Source: Rotaria macrura (lineage: Eukaryota > Rotifera > Eurotatoria > Philodinida > Philodinidae). From it: a DNA stretch of 64,000 bases. This document shows, one piece after another, positions 39,684 through 52,990 of the stretch. Positions within the stretch are counted from its first letter, which is position 1; each line of letters starts with the position of its first letter. A program made the position numbers and the translations under genes. The stretch is from positions 62,001-126,000 of the forward strand of contig OENT01000186.1 of the NCBI GenBank assembly GCA_900239685.1, written 5' to 3'. The notes under the pieces were generated by a model, which was not told where the DNA came from, did no database searches, and saw only the letters and a program-made list of their open reading frames with translations.

Positions 39684-42600
39684 TCATTTTTTAATTGAGC
39701 TAGAAAATATTGATTGAGTATTTGTATTGAATAATGACAAGTCAGGATTAGTAGGAGTAGTCAATTGATTGAGTGTCAATGATGATTTCTGTTGTTCACC
39801 ACGAGTATGTGGAATTAAATTATTCAATGATATATCTAATTTGCCTGCTGCCGATGACCAAGTATTCTAAAAAGAAAAGAATATAATTAAATCAATGAGT
39901 AAATACAATTAATATGGCAGTGAGCCATGCATTCAAGTGTTAATTCTATTTTGATAAACTTCAACGGGAAGCACACGATTGGTTGGTTTCATGCTAAGGG
40001 CATAGAAGCATTCGTTGGTTAGTTGATGTGCATAGAAAGTCGAACCTTGTCGAAAAATAGATCTATACTGTTCTTCCATTCGTACAGTCTCGGTTACATC
40101 CTCTTTGTATGTCCCGTCAAAGATTATTTCTTTTTTCATATCATTCCAATCATATGTAAGCAAAATATTCTGATACAGTATCTATTTATTTGAATTCACC
40201 GCTCGTATGTAACTGGTACATCACGATAAGACTAAAGAATTTCATGAATTGAAAGAAATACAAACACCGTTCGCTCTGATGGCATGGTACTGATGTACAT
40301 GAACATTAATGGAAGATAATTATTCATTAACTATAGAATAGGAAATTAACTTGTATGAATAACATTTTTGTAGGGAATGCCTTCCTATGATAGAAGTGTC
40401 ATGCACATAGTTTAGATATGAAATGATATAAGTTTTAATCATATCGAGAGCCATATAAATAAATCTTTCAAAGAAAAAATGAAGTGACAGTGTGCAGGAC
40501 CGAAGAAAAGATCTAATGTTTCTTATTGATAAACTTTGACGAAGATTCTAGCGAGCAGGATAATTGTTTTTTTCTCCATGCCCGCATAAATCGATAGTTT
40601 ACTGTCATAAGTACGACCGAATACATTTGCAATACTATCTACGACCTACTACTCATGGGAGTACTAATCAAGCTTAAGTCTATCTCATCTTTCATAATTT
40701 ATGACACTTCAGCTATCATGTCCTTCCGCTATGCTTGCTGAAGATAAAACGCAGAATATGTTTACTCTTGAGTTAGCACACGAGAGAGTCAAACAAAATG
40801 ATAAAGAACTTTTATTAACGATAAATAGAGGCTTTAATGGAATAAAGTACACTTCAAAATTGTTGAAACTTATGATTCTTCCTTCTTATGATCTATTAAA
40901 AAAATGGAAGCTTTCCTATTTTAAACTATCATCGTTGAACTACTCTCGTGCAATAAGATGATGATCGTAATTCAAACATGAAAATAAAATTTAATTTCTT
41001 TTCAATTCATTTCTAAATACATCTCATTGTACAATGTCGAATTCGATGAACTTTTTGTCAAGCCTTGTGTATATCTACATAGCGGCGATGGATACTGTAC
41101 AATAATCATCAGAAGATTGAACATGAAAGCTCTATTCGTCATATTTGATTATATAATAATTATATATATTTCACAATTAGAAAATATTTACTTTTCGTCT
41201 ATATTCGAAATGAAAGAAGAAGAAAAAAAAATATCAACAATTATTCATTTTCTTTCTAATCATAGCTGATTGGTAATTCAACAAAGGTAAATATTAGGTG
41301 TGGGGTTAGTTGGAAGAATACATAAAGAATTAGAATAGCATGCAAATATTGAAAGTTACTATTGATTTTGTAATCAGAGGAAAAATATACCTGTTTATTT
41401 ACAACGGTAGATTGTTGTAGATGCTGTTGTTGATTTTGTTGAGGACACTCAACCTATAAGAATTCGGTTTTCTTTTTCATTGTCTCTTGAATTAACTTAT
41501 CGTACTACTTTGTTGAAATGAAAACAAATTATTGTCTAGACTTACATTGAAAAAATTCATATTAGATATTTGTTGTATTGATGGTTGCATCATGGATTGT
41601 TGTTGAAATATTGATGGACTTGAAAATGATGGTTGCATGTGTGTTTGATTGGATGGAAATAAATTGGGTTGAAAAAGATTAGTTGATGGCTCAAATGAAG
41701 CAAATGGATCGAATGTCATTGATGATGAAGATGGTGTTGACGTTGGCCATGGATCTAATTGAACACTAATGAAGTATAAAAGAAGTTTTCTTTTAGATTT
41801 TTCTTTCTGACAAAAACAAAAACACGAATAATAAAACATACGGAGTAGTTGGACATTGAGCTTCTTGGAATTGACCGAATTCGACATCTTGCGTAGCTTG
41901 AACATACGGTGTAAACTCAATATCATCGCCAAGTAAATCAATAACTGGTTCTTCAGACGTTAGTGATGGTTTTCTGTTTTTAGTAATAGACTAAATTTAC
42001 GAAAGAGAAATTTTCAATGATATCGAATTTTTCAAGCACAATTCAATGAATAGTGATTAGTAGAAGCTCGTTCGCTTCTATTCGGATTTAATTGAAAATC
42101 ATGAATATTTCATAGGAACGCGCTGACCGTATATTTTTTTCGCCTATTGTTTTACGTTGTGTTTTTATCGGACTTTTCCTACTAAGAAACTCGAAATTTT
42201 AATATTTTTTGTTCCGTAAGAAAAATACGATCCAAACATATATTAGCATTTTTCGGAAAGTTAAACTTAACATTGGATGAAATCTTTTAATTTAAAGTTC
42301 GAGAACTAGTTTTCGAGAGAATGGTCATCAAAATCGTAACAAACAATAATTGATTACAAAGTTCTCTTCGATGTTATGCTGTCAGAAAAATGTTTTTTTA
42401 CTCCATAATTAACATGGTTATGCTCATCTTACAAGTTCTAATAGAGGTCTACACTTTTCTCGATTACATTTTAACCTATTAAAAATAAACATCACGATTA
42501 AACAACAAGTTCTGAAGAGTTTCGAATACAAATCTGTATCAGCTTGTGCAAACTATTATAACAACTGTATGTGTTAAATTGCTGTCTACATCTGATAAAT

Positions 42601-45100
42601 AATGTTTTTCTTTTCGATAGATTGATTTAAGAAGTTTACAATCATATATTCAATAAGACCATCACTTCAATCTATCATGATACACGGATTAAAATCACTG
42701 AAAAACAAATCGATTGATTTACTTGATTCTGTATTGATGAACTTGTATTGTTTTCCTAAAACATACGAAAACAAAATAAAACTTTGTATGATCAAATAAA
42801 GAAACGTCAAGGGTATTCTAGTTTCCACTTGCGTAGGGTTGATGAACAGAAAAATTTTCTTTTGGCAACATTCATAACACTATGAACATATATACTGATT
42901 TCAAATGTTTTCAAGATATGCCGTAGGAGAGAAAATGATTATTCTTTAAATTTACCTGTATTTTATTTTGAGATTTTTTTACTGTTAATTTAAAATTTTG
43001 ATTATTGTCATTACTAAATTTAATCAACAAAAGAAAAAGAAAAAGAAAAATAATAATAAAATATTTACAAAAATTTGCTCAGATATGAATGAATGGATAG
43101 TGTAATGCAATCATCAGTACAACATTCAGATGACGCGCATGAAAATAATCATCATAGCAAATTACGAATTAAATTTTACCTTTGCTCTAATGAATAATCA
43201 TTAGATTTAATATCTTTTGTTGTTTTTGTATTTGATTCATCATTATTATTATTCCATCGATCATCTAAATAATTTAGATAATTAAAAAATACGTAATTTT
43301 ACAATTACTGAATGAAGAAAATAATTCTTACTAGAACGATACGATGATGATTCATTACTCATACCAACATATTTATCTCGATTAGTTTTTGCTTTTTTAC
43401 GTTCATCTCGAATTCGATCATCATCTTGAATAAATTCAAGTAAATCTTTAACTTTATGACGTACTAAAAATAAAGAATACAATCATTAATATAATTAAGT
43501 TCAATTGTCAATAAAAATATTCCTACTATTAATTCCTTGATCTTTGCCATGTTCATCAGTATAAGTAAAATTTTCTAAATTTTTAAGGTCATAGAGATGC
43601 TCACGTGCCGATCGAATTATTTTGTCACTACCATTTTTGATTAAATATGTTAATACAAGCAATGACTAGAATAAAAGAGAATAAATATCATTGAGAGACA
43701 TTGAATAATCAAATCAATGATATGTTGAACATATTTTTATTTTCTTACATAGGTCACTTTTCACTTACTATGGTAAAAGTTTAATTTTACTAAGATCTGT
43801 TTTCATACTAAATGATATTCGTTAAGTTTATGAAATCTGCTTAATATGAATAGACATCTAGGTATTAGATAATACAATCATACACATAGAGGATAGAATG
43901 TGATCTAGCTAGAGAGGTTCGTTATCAGACTTATATTCGTATTGTTTTAGTTTTAAAAAAGGATCAAATATCACGAGAAGGTTGTCTATCATAGAATCCT
44001 ATTAAGATCAAGTTTCTTGAAGCAAATTGAAACACCATCGGCAACAATCTTAGTAGTAAGCCGTATGTTTCTTCAGCATGGCAAGAAAAATTCTAAACAA
44101 GACATAGACTGCCACAAACGAAGAATCTATAGATTTCATTCAGACACCAACTGACTCTAGTTATTTGCAGGTACAGAAAAACAAATGTTGAAAAACTATT
44201 TTCTTATCAATTGATCTTATGTGAGGATGCCATCATTACTAAGATGGGCAGAGAGTGATCACTTTTCAAGTCTCAAGGAGAAGTGCAAGGTATGATGCAA
44301 GTTCGGATTTTGTCTTAGCTTAACTATGAACTTCTAATTTGTTTCGATATCGACGAGAAGAAATATGCAACAGTTCTCGTTAAAATCATAAACTCTAAAT
44401 TCAAACACATCGTACCCTCAACTAGTAAGTCGATATGCATTCATTTTTATATGTGCACATGTGTTTGAACTCCGTAGTGTCTTTTATATAGAAGAATAAG
44501 CAACACCGTCGATAATGCTCTTATACTCAGATGAAGTGCTGATAGAGAGTGGTGAATATATGTCTACTAGCGGACAAAGCACAGAAATCATATCAACGAA
44601 AAGATAAAAGATTTCTAATCTCATCTGCACATGAGAAGGCATGGCTCTTGAACGCAGCTGACAACGAGTGATAAAGACGTCCCTTTAATTGCTCTACTCT
44701 CATATGTCTAAGAAATCATGTAGTCAACTACCGTTTTTATGACTTAAGATAATCAATGAAAATGTACTTTGTATGTTCGTCTCCAATATTTTGGATCTTG
44801 TGTGAAACAACGTTTCCAAAGCATTCCGATTAACTAAAATAAACAAAGCACATTTAAATCGGTCAATTATTTCCATGGAAACTTTACTTCATTGTAATGT
44901 TCTTGTGAAAGTGATAATTGTGAAAGATCTTGTAATAATTTACCAGGAGGGCCCCAAGATTCATCATTCGTGGCTTCGACAACTTTTGCTTCTATTTCTG
45001 TATAATTCATAACAATATTTGTTGCTTTATCAAATAATTCTCGAACGACATATGGCATGGACGGTAAATAACTGCCGATATTAAGTTTACTAAAATCCAT
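39684..45100 (-). CDS. CLINT1: Clathrin interactor 1 (epsinR/enthoprotin)
   Basis: ENTH-domain clathrin adaptor of trans-Golgi/endosome traffic that binds phosphoinositides, clathrin and AP-1. Eleven exons (45100-44888, 44833-44768, 43665-43527, 43463-43332, 43264-43180, 43013-42956, 42755-42723, 41990-41842, 41765-41546, 41453-41391, 39866-39684) join in frame to 446 aa, against about 625 in human. The ENTH domain covers residues 12 to about 165: VRELFDKATNIVMNYTEIEAK, GMLWKRCF, LLVLTYLIKNGSDKIIRSAREH, KDQGIN, VKDLLEF and DERKKAKTNRDKYVG are all diagnostic of CLINT1 rather than epsin-1 (no ubiquitin-interacting motifs). The C-terminal part is disordered, with a clathrin-box-like VIDLLGDD, EFGQF and DPF/DPW motifs, NLF repeats, Gln-rich runs and the conserved NTWSSAAGKLDISLNNL near the end. 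Introns include two of 1.1 and 1.5 kb; the latter contains an unexplained ORF. The start at 45100 is the first ATG; a further upstream TTG is in frame. Confidence 0.93.
39933..40195 (-). pseudogene. Unrecognised coding-like exon inside CLINT1 intron
   Basis: Within the last CLINT1 intron (39867-41390), on the same strand, lies an open frame of about 87 codons with coding-like composition (TYDWNDMKKEII, VRMEEQYRSIFRQGSTFYAH, terminal VEVYQNRINT). Its frame opens after an acceptor-like AATAAATAG at about 40180-40190 and has no ATG at the left end. A short possible upstream piece (SYRDVPVTYER) ends in a stop before the next exon unless an 18-nt intron is assumed, which is unrealistic. I do not recognise the protein. 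Options are a broken nested gene, the last exon of a nested gene, an alternative CLINT1 terminal exon, or chance. Confidence 0.35.
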
Positions 45101-45501
45101 TGTTCGCCTTTTTTTCTTCAATGGCGACAGGTGGACCTATTCGACTTTGAACTTCTACAACAGATATTGTTCGAAGGATTAAACTATCTACAACGGTCGA
45201 AGTAGATCAAATAAACATTCATCGCAAGAATAACAATGACTATCATTCGAATGGTTGTCTTAAGGTACATTTAAGACTTCACTACGTTATTAAGTAAGAT
45301 ATCCATTTTTACTGTAAATTTATATGAAAAAACATGTCAATTCCATTAAGATTTTGAATCGCATTATTTAAAATAAAACAGTTAATAAACAAAAACCCAT
45401 AAATGTTAAGATGTCACTAACTGCCTATCTATACTGGTTAAAACTTATAGCCAATTAGAAACACCATCAGACTCCCTCCTCATCACAGTATTTGCTTCGT
45501 C
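45101..45501. promoter_or_regulatory. 401-bp head-to-head spacer of CLINT1 and KIAA2013
   Basis: The two start codons face away from each other across 401 bp, so both promoters and 5' UTRs must lie here or overlap; a bidirectional promoter is plausible. No clear TATA or initiator pair is visible. A CTCCCTCCTCATCACAG acceptor-like run ends at 45488, 13 nt before the KIAA2013 ATG. Confidence 0.55.
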
Positions 45502-48500
45502 ATGAACATCGATATAAAAGTGAGTTATATTTAATTACAAAACTGTTTGTTTATTTTAATTCTTCCTATATTAGGATAAAGTAAAAGATTTTGATCGTCG
45601 TTATGGCATTACATATCGTCGTTTGAAAATAAGGTAGGTAAGAGTGTGAACATATTCATTGATCAATGATGATCAATATTTATTTTTACAGGTTTTCACT
45701 GCATTTATAAGAAAAAACAACATGTGTCTTGATGTCACATTCAATGGCGGATTTGATACTATTGAATATACGATTGTTTATTCAGCAAGTGAAAGATCGA
45801 TTCGGAATACATAAGTCAGTCGATTCGATTGAAATTTTGTCTTGTTCTATGGCTACTACCTTTGAAACAATTTGTTTTTCGTCTATATTTATTCATGTTT
45901 TAATTGTTTTTCTTGTATCATCGAATATAGATCTCGACGGGTATGCTTTCTATTCGTTGTTGGATTCACAATTTTGTTCTATCTTCTATTGAAATGGATT
46001 CCTTATCGTCCCAATTATAAGAACGGTAAATATTCTCCTAGTCGAATTGATTTTATTATTATTCTCCTATGTTTTCTTTTTCATTGATAATTTAGTTCAA
46101 TATAATAAATGTCTCGAAAAAGCATTAGAAGAATATTCCACAGATGCACAGTATATGAATGCTATCATTAATCATGAACCGATCCATTATGGAGAAATTG
46201 CTACTTTACCATATACAGGTTAGTCTTACGATTGATTACAAATGCATAAATAATCTTCGGAACAATTTGAGATATAGATTGGGTGTATAAGATTATTCAT
46301 ACGAAATCGAAACACATATTGCACTCGCATAAAACTCTATAATATAGAATATGATTTTGTTCCTGAAGAACGTACCAAGAATCTCATCAGCGAGCGAATG
46401 ATATCATTACGTAGCAAATGGATAGCTCTCATAGAAAATACAATTGTTTAAATAAAAATTTCTGTGTTTTTTTTCTATCCGCCACGAAATCATACATGTA
46501 CAGAAGATGTTGAATCTAAATTTCTGCTTTCGAAACCAGATACAAACCATGAGAGGCAAAGAAAATAGTATACCTTCGTTAATCAGCATAGAAACTTTGA
46601 TTAGTCAATAAGACTACGTGCGTATTCTCATTACATGAGAATAAAATCTATAGAAACAGTAACAGTGTTTAATATTCATAATTATTCTTGAGTAATTGTT
46701 TGATCGGGCAAACTTTAGTGAATATTTTTTATTGACAAATGAAAATCGTATATCTTGCTTTGAAAAATTCTATGGAATTAAATGGTTATTCATACTTTAA
46801 GATCTAATGTCAAAAGCAATTGTCAATTGGAAAGATAAATATTAGTAGAAATAAAGTCTATTTCTTTAGAGATTCTATTGTTTTACAATATTTTTGTAAA
46901 CTCTAAGATCAATGAAATCCTAATGTGTCTGTGGTAAGAATTTATAAGTACACGCTAGTTATCGACTGTCACAAATCGTCTATTTACAATGTAAGTAGCA
47001 TATACTTGTTAGTCAACTAGTTTCTAGTTGTTTATTAACGAAGACTAAATAACAAATTATTCATTACACCTTCGTGAACCATTGCAATAAGATTAAAAAA
47101 AATGAAAGATAACTGCATGACACGATGAGGAATCTATGGTCCTGTTGCCCATATATAATCTAGGGACATGACTATTCATGAAGAAAACTCATTGTTATTT
47201 TATTATCAGTAATCATATATGAACAACATCTTATTGAATTCAATGTGCTATTTCCTAGTTAGATTCCTGATGGTATGTGTACTTTTATGTCGAAAGTTGA
47301 AAAATAAAGTTTTATGAAACATGTCAACATTTGTGTTTCAGAATATTGTAGAATTAAAATTTTTTTTTTCAGTAGTGATTAGTGAAGGGCATGAATAGTG
47401 TCGAAATTACGTTCTTGTACATGACCTAGGAATCGAAATGTGTTTAGACCATTTTTGAAAATTCTTTCTTCAAACTTGTCGCCATGCTTATAAGTTGTTT
47501 TTTTTCTTTTACAACATTAGTTTTAAGAAAAGCGTGTTAGGTGAAAGAAAAACAAATATTCTTGAGCACTCAGTAAAAACAAATGTATACATTCTATTTT
47601 AGGCAATGGTTACATAGGCTTATCTCTTTCGTCCCAGTCTCATATTCAATTAATATCTGATCCTGATACTCCATCTATAACAACAGATTATTCTCCTATT
47701 GTTCATGTATCATCCAAAACATGGGACGATTCAAGTACCAATATTATTCTTATGAATCAAGGTCTCGTGAAACGTATTCAGTGTTTTAAACTAAGTGACG
47801 AACGTTCAGCATATGTGACATATACATTATATGCACATCGACGTCGTCCATCATTGATTATTCAAGATATTGATATTACTAATCCAAGTGATCAAACCTT
47901 AGATATTGATTTTTTACAAAGAACATCCAAATCCTCTCATGACATAAAACAACTTGATCAACAAGATATTCAATTTGATTCGTCTAACGGAAAATTTCTT
48001 CGAACAACATATCTAATTTCAACACGTAAACATAATTCCATTATTTGTGTTATTTTGACGAATAAAATAACTTCAACGGGTCAAGTCAAACCTGATGGGT
48101 AACTTTTGCTGACCATTTGCTGTTCTGCTGTGCATTTTCATTTAATTGTTTTTCTTCTAGCCAATTTAAACAAACAATTTTTACTGTAGTTAAATATTCA
48201 CCATTGATTCTTGCAGATTCATTACTTAATGAATCATATTTGAAAGAATTACAAAATATATTACAAAAACAAGCTAAGGATGACTTAGTCGAAGCTTTGT
48301 CAATATCGTTTAAAAGTTTATTGAAAGAACATACGGATGCATGGTCATTGATATGGAAAAGTGGTTTCTCAATAAGTCGTTCGTTAGCACCGTCAGCCAT
48401 GAATGGTGATGTTATAAATCGAACAATTTACTTCGTTCTATGTTCAACACCTTCACCACTCTATGAATACAACTTAAATGAGACGAAAAAACTCGAATAC

Positions 48501-51328
48501 AATCAAACTCTTTTTCAAATCGATCGATGTTATGAAAGTCATTCAACACTGTAAGAGTTAAATGAATTTTTCCCATGAAAGAAAAAACAAAGAAAACAAA
48601 TGATTTTGTCGAAAAGCCGTTTGTCCGAAAAGATCAAAACTATATGTTTCTCTTCGATTATAACGAGTAACCTTGAGATCATTTGGAATAGTAGATCATC
48701 AAAGCTAATAATCTCTGCAGAATCGAACAGTAATATTTCATTATTTTCGAAATGCAAATTTCGCACTATCGAATTGTGCCATTGCATGTGTGGGTTGTGA
48801 AACGATTTGTATTTGCATTTTCTTGTTGAAAAAATCTCATTGAACATGTCGATTGGTTGTCGAGACGACTCCATATATGTTTAGAACATGATATGGAGTT
48901 GTCTTTTATACTTTGAATAATAAAAAAACGATATTTCTAGTTCCTCTCATTCTTAAGTTAAGGAGAGAGAAAGATAATTGAAGAAGCGAACCATTCGAGA
49001 ATAATACTTTACTCATCAAATTTCTATATAGACTTGGAGACCGATTATGGCGATCGCCAGGTGATGGTTTAGCTGTTTCTCAATTGTCAAATCTTTGGCG
49101 TACAACATTGTCGAAAAAAGGTTGTTTGACTCTAATGCGTAGTGGTATGTTCTCATTAAAGTTTTCTTTTTATGCAAATGATTTCCATGTATTTTTCTAT
49201 GATAGGTGTTAATGGTATTCTTCAATCTATGTTAATTTCTATTGGTGGTATACGTTTTCGTAATCATCATCTTGAAATGAATCTAGATCCCAAAGAACTT
49301 CATCGTGATATGTTTTTTCGTTCAATCCATTTCGGTAAACAATATTTAATCAATATAAGTATTACAGTTGGACACGATAATCGGGCTGTTATTGATGTAA
49401 CCATTGATAATGAAAATGGTCAAGCCTATGCATGCGATGCCGGTTGTTTAGATACACCAACCAAACTTAGGTTTGTTTCTAAAACGAAAATACATGTTTT
49501 GTTATTAAGTTGGCTGAATGCATGAAGTTCAGTTAGCGGATTTATCACTTTTCACTAGCATAGTTGCCATGGTAAATTCTTCTTCTTTTTCTTCCACTCA
49601 ACATATGAGTCTCGATCGAACTTAGCCGTTTGTTTTCTTTTCAGTGCTAATAAAAAACGTTTGCCCAGAAACGTGACCAGTGTAGATCTGAGTTACGTTT
49701 TTTTAAAATTCAGGAGCAGTCGGAAGATATTAGATATGTAGAAAACTATAATTAACAGTTGATAGTTTTCGAAATTCATTATGATTTCTTATGTGAGAAT
49801 ATGAGATTTTTAAAAAGCAGATGTCATACAAAGTCGTGTTCTAATATCTTGGCGACTCGTGCATTCAGTTGATCTCTCTGTCTCTGTCTTGGCTCTGTTG
49901 GAAGTTGAGTTCGAATTTCTTTTGCTGTCAATTCTCTGAATTATGAACGTTATAATTAAAGTTTCTTTAGAATGTTTGGATTCGATAATTATAAAACAGG
50001 AGTGAAACCATTGTTTTATTTATACAAGCAAAATACTAATTGAACATAACTTAGGATGAAAAACACCTGAAGAGAAATTAATTCAAGTTCTCTTTTAATG
50101 TTCTGTTTGAAAAATAATTCAACAATAGGAAACATTTCCATCGAATCTTTTGAGAATATCTGAAATAATAAGCTCATAATCTTACGAGACATGTGAGTTC
50201 TTCGATGATGCTTGTATGTTAAACATATTTGAAGGCTTATTTCTATGGACATTTCTTACAGCATCTGCTTCAATTTTACAAATATAAATAAGGATTGATG
50301 AAATCGCTTCTAGGAAATTGCTGGGCTTTGTTTGGGAGCGTGTAATTTTCAAACTGTTGTTACCTCAATTATTAGTCATCAACGGAAAACTATTCCATAC
50401 GCTTCCTTTACAGAGATACGAGACATTCTTCATGCAGTCGAAGGGGATATTCTATTGTTTCCTTCATATGGTTTCGTTCATTGTATAGAATTACAGATAA
50501 TCGTTTATTATCATTATTCAAATATGATTTCAAGAAGATCTTATATTTGGAAATAAAAAGAAGAAAGAATTTCTTTTTCTTTTTGTTTGAGGTAGATCTG
50601 TTCTATATTATTTATAAATGCATAATCAAATTTTGTAGGAGCCCATACCTTTCAAGTTTCGTTAATCATGCTATGAGAGAATTCTGAAAAAAAACTGAGA
50701 GTGACTGCAGATGTGGAATGTGTGAAAATGTTTACGCCCATTGTCACGTGTACATTTCGTAACTACACCCAAAATCTGTAAGGTCATATCGACAAAGTAT
50801 GAAAATCGTTCGCAGTAAATACCTCGAACGAATGTCTCACATGAAACCTATAGATAACCCATTGACAATTAGAATCTTGCCCACCCGGCTGTCATGTTGT
50901 AAATATATGACTGTAACTCAAATGAAATTTCCTTATAAATCTATTTCAATTTAGTAAACGATCTGTGCGATTTCCTGTGAAGATGACAAGTCCGCCAACT
51001 GCCATTCTTTATATTACTGAAGATTTTGATTATATGACGCAATTAAGAGATACACTACATGTCAAAGAAATTGAAATAGGTAAGCAAATATTTCTTTGAT
51101 TATAATATTTATTCAATTTATTCTCTATATTTAGCACCTCCTCATGGCCATGATGTTCTTGCTTTACATCGGCATGGTCATAAACTTGGCGGTTTACCGA
51201 TAATTTTTTGGATAGCATTAGCATTTTTAATTATTATTTTTCATTTATTTTTGCTTAAAATTGTTCTTAATGAAATGGGATTTTTTAAGCATGCAACACA
51301 AACATATACAAGACCACGTATTCTATAG
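45502..51328 (+). CDS. KIAA2013: KIAA2013 homologue (DUF2152 membrane protein)
   Basis: Conserved animal membrane protein of unknown biochemical role. Ten exons (45502-45519, 45575-45633, 45931-46025, 46096-46218, 47603-48098, 48161-48550, 49032-49144, 49206-49470, 50955-51079, 51135-51328) join in frame to 625 aa, close to the human length of about 634. There are two hydrophobic helices: an N-terminal anchor (VCFLFVVGFTILFYLLLKWI, about 31-50) and a C-terminal one (about 582-606), with a large, presumably lumenal domain between. Family-conserved stretches include KCLEKA, NGYIGLS, SNLWRTTLSKKGCLTLMRSG, NGILQSMLISIGGIRF, YACDAGCLDTP and ILYITEDFDYMTQLRDTLH. The first two exons (18 and 59 nt) are the least secure part: they fit frame and splice rules, but the N-terminus is not conserved. 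Introns of 1384 and 1484 nt contrast with the other introns (about 55-480 nt). Divergently paired with CLINT1. Confidence 0.9.
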
Positions 51329-52990
51329 AAACATTCGAGTCCTATGTTTTGCTTGAACGAACATTCACATTTGTAATTAAGAGTTTTCCTTCTCTTTCTT
51401 TTTATATTGGTTCTGGATAAACGATCTTGTTTTTTTTTATGGTCGACCATGAAAAATAATACATTAGTTTTATGATTATTACAAATTTGAATGATTCCAA
51501 TATGTTGGAAGTTGTGCATAGGCAAGAGATTTTCGAAGGAATATGAATGATCAAAGTTTGTCTAATCTAGAAGAGCAAATATCAGTGTCCTAGAAATATT
51601 TTCAAGTCAATGAGTAAGATATGAATTAACCAATGCAATTTATCATACAATGAAAATGAACAGTTTTGTGAAGTATAAGATTGTACGCTTTGATGTCATA
51701 TATTGATGATAGTAGATTCTCTAGAAATTTGATATGTGATGAAAAACAAGGTATCAATGTAAATATCAAGATATTCATCAATGATTTTTAGATTCATCTT
51801 AGTAAGCTTAAGATTGCATACTTGATACTAGAGATAGGCATATGAAGAATTGTATTGTAAATTAATCGTATCGGAGTATTCATATTTTCATCTCATCAGA
51901 AAGCCTTGATATTACATAGGTTATTAGACTTCAATTTGATATGATATTCAGCTCGATGTCTGGCATTTTAAAGTAAAGGGATTTATTTCTTCAAGCAGAA
52001 ATTTTAACATATCAATTCAAGCCAATCCTCTGGTAAATACCTCAATGAATAAATGCTTTTTACCGAAAAGATATTCTAAGAGTAAAGAACTTTTCATGAC
52101 CATTATTTCCCACTTCGATGCCAATGTCTCAGAAAAAAGCATAATTTTTGAGTACCTTTTCACTTCGAACGAATCCTATTTAATCTCAAAACATGTTTTT
52201 AGTTTCAAACATATGCAATTGAACTATAAGAAGTATATAAGTAAAGAGAGGGGAAAAGTTTTCTTCCTTGTCAAATTCTAGCATCATACATTGTGGAATA
52301 TTTCTGTCATGTTGGAGATGATCGATCGAAGTTGTCAACATAAATTGAAAAAAAATCTGAATAAATTTGTGTTCTGCATCAACTCATGTAAGTTTCAAGA
52401 AAATTATCGAACCAATTTCCGTGAAAACTATATGAGTTAGGAAATGTACAGTACCATTGAACTTGGATTCAATCTAATAATTCATAATCATATATTTTTT
52501 TAAAAGATGCTCTCAATCAATCAATCAATCTTGACTTTTTCTATACTACACTAGAACGATTGTTTATTTACAAGAAAATATTCTATCTTTCGATATTCTA
52601 ACATTTCATTTGTTGAGCAGCCTTGAAAGTTTTTATGTTGAAGAAAAGTAAAGGCAAAAACTCGCAATGTTAAATGACTACCACTTTTCGATTGTTACTT
52701 TTGATGACACTCCATTATGGTTGATGCAAGTAAGAAATAAAAAGGGTGTAGCTTTTTTCAAATCATAAAAAACAATGATTTCAAATTTTTTTTTATTCTA
52801 GCTGATTCTTTGCCAAGCACATATGTGAACTCAATGTTGTATCCATAAAAAAAATACATTTGACAAGGGTTTTTTTTGTGTACGACTATAGCAACATGGA
52901 TACATAACAATTAACTGAAAGAAGTATCATTGCGTGCAACTATTTGCTTTTATTTCTATTCAAGTTAAAGAGAACAGAGCCATTAATAGT
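51329..52990. other. Intergenic stretch
   Basis: No exon recognised in about 1.7 kb. It ends in a T-rich tract and CAAG (52961-52964) 26 nt before the next chosen ATG. Confidence 0.5.

Noticed and set aside
48117-49225. Several overlapping ORFs on the minus strand within KIAA2013
   Set aside because: Shadows of the plus-strand exons, which have clear family similarity and consistent splice junctions.
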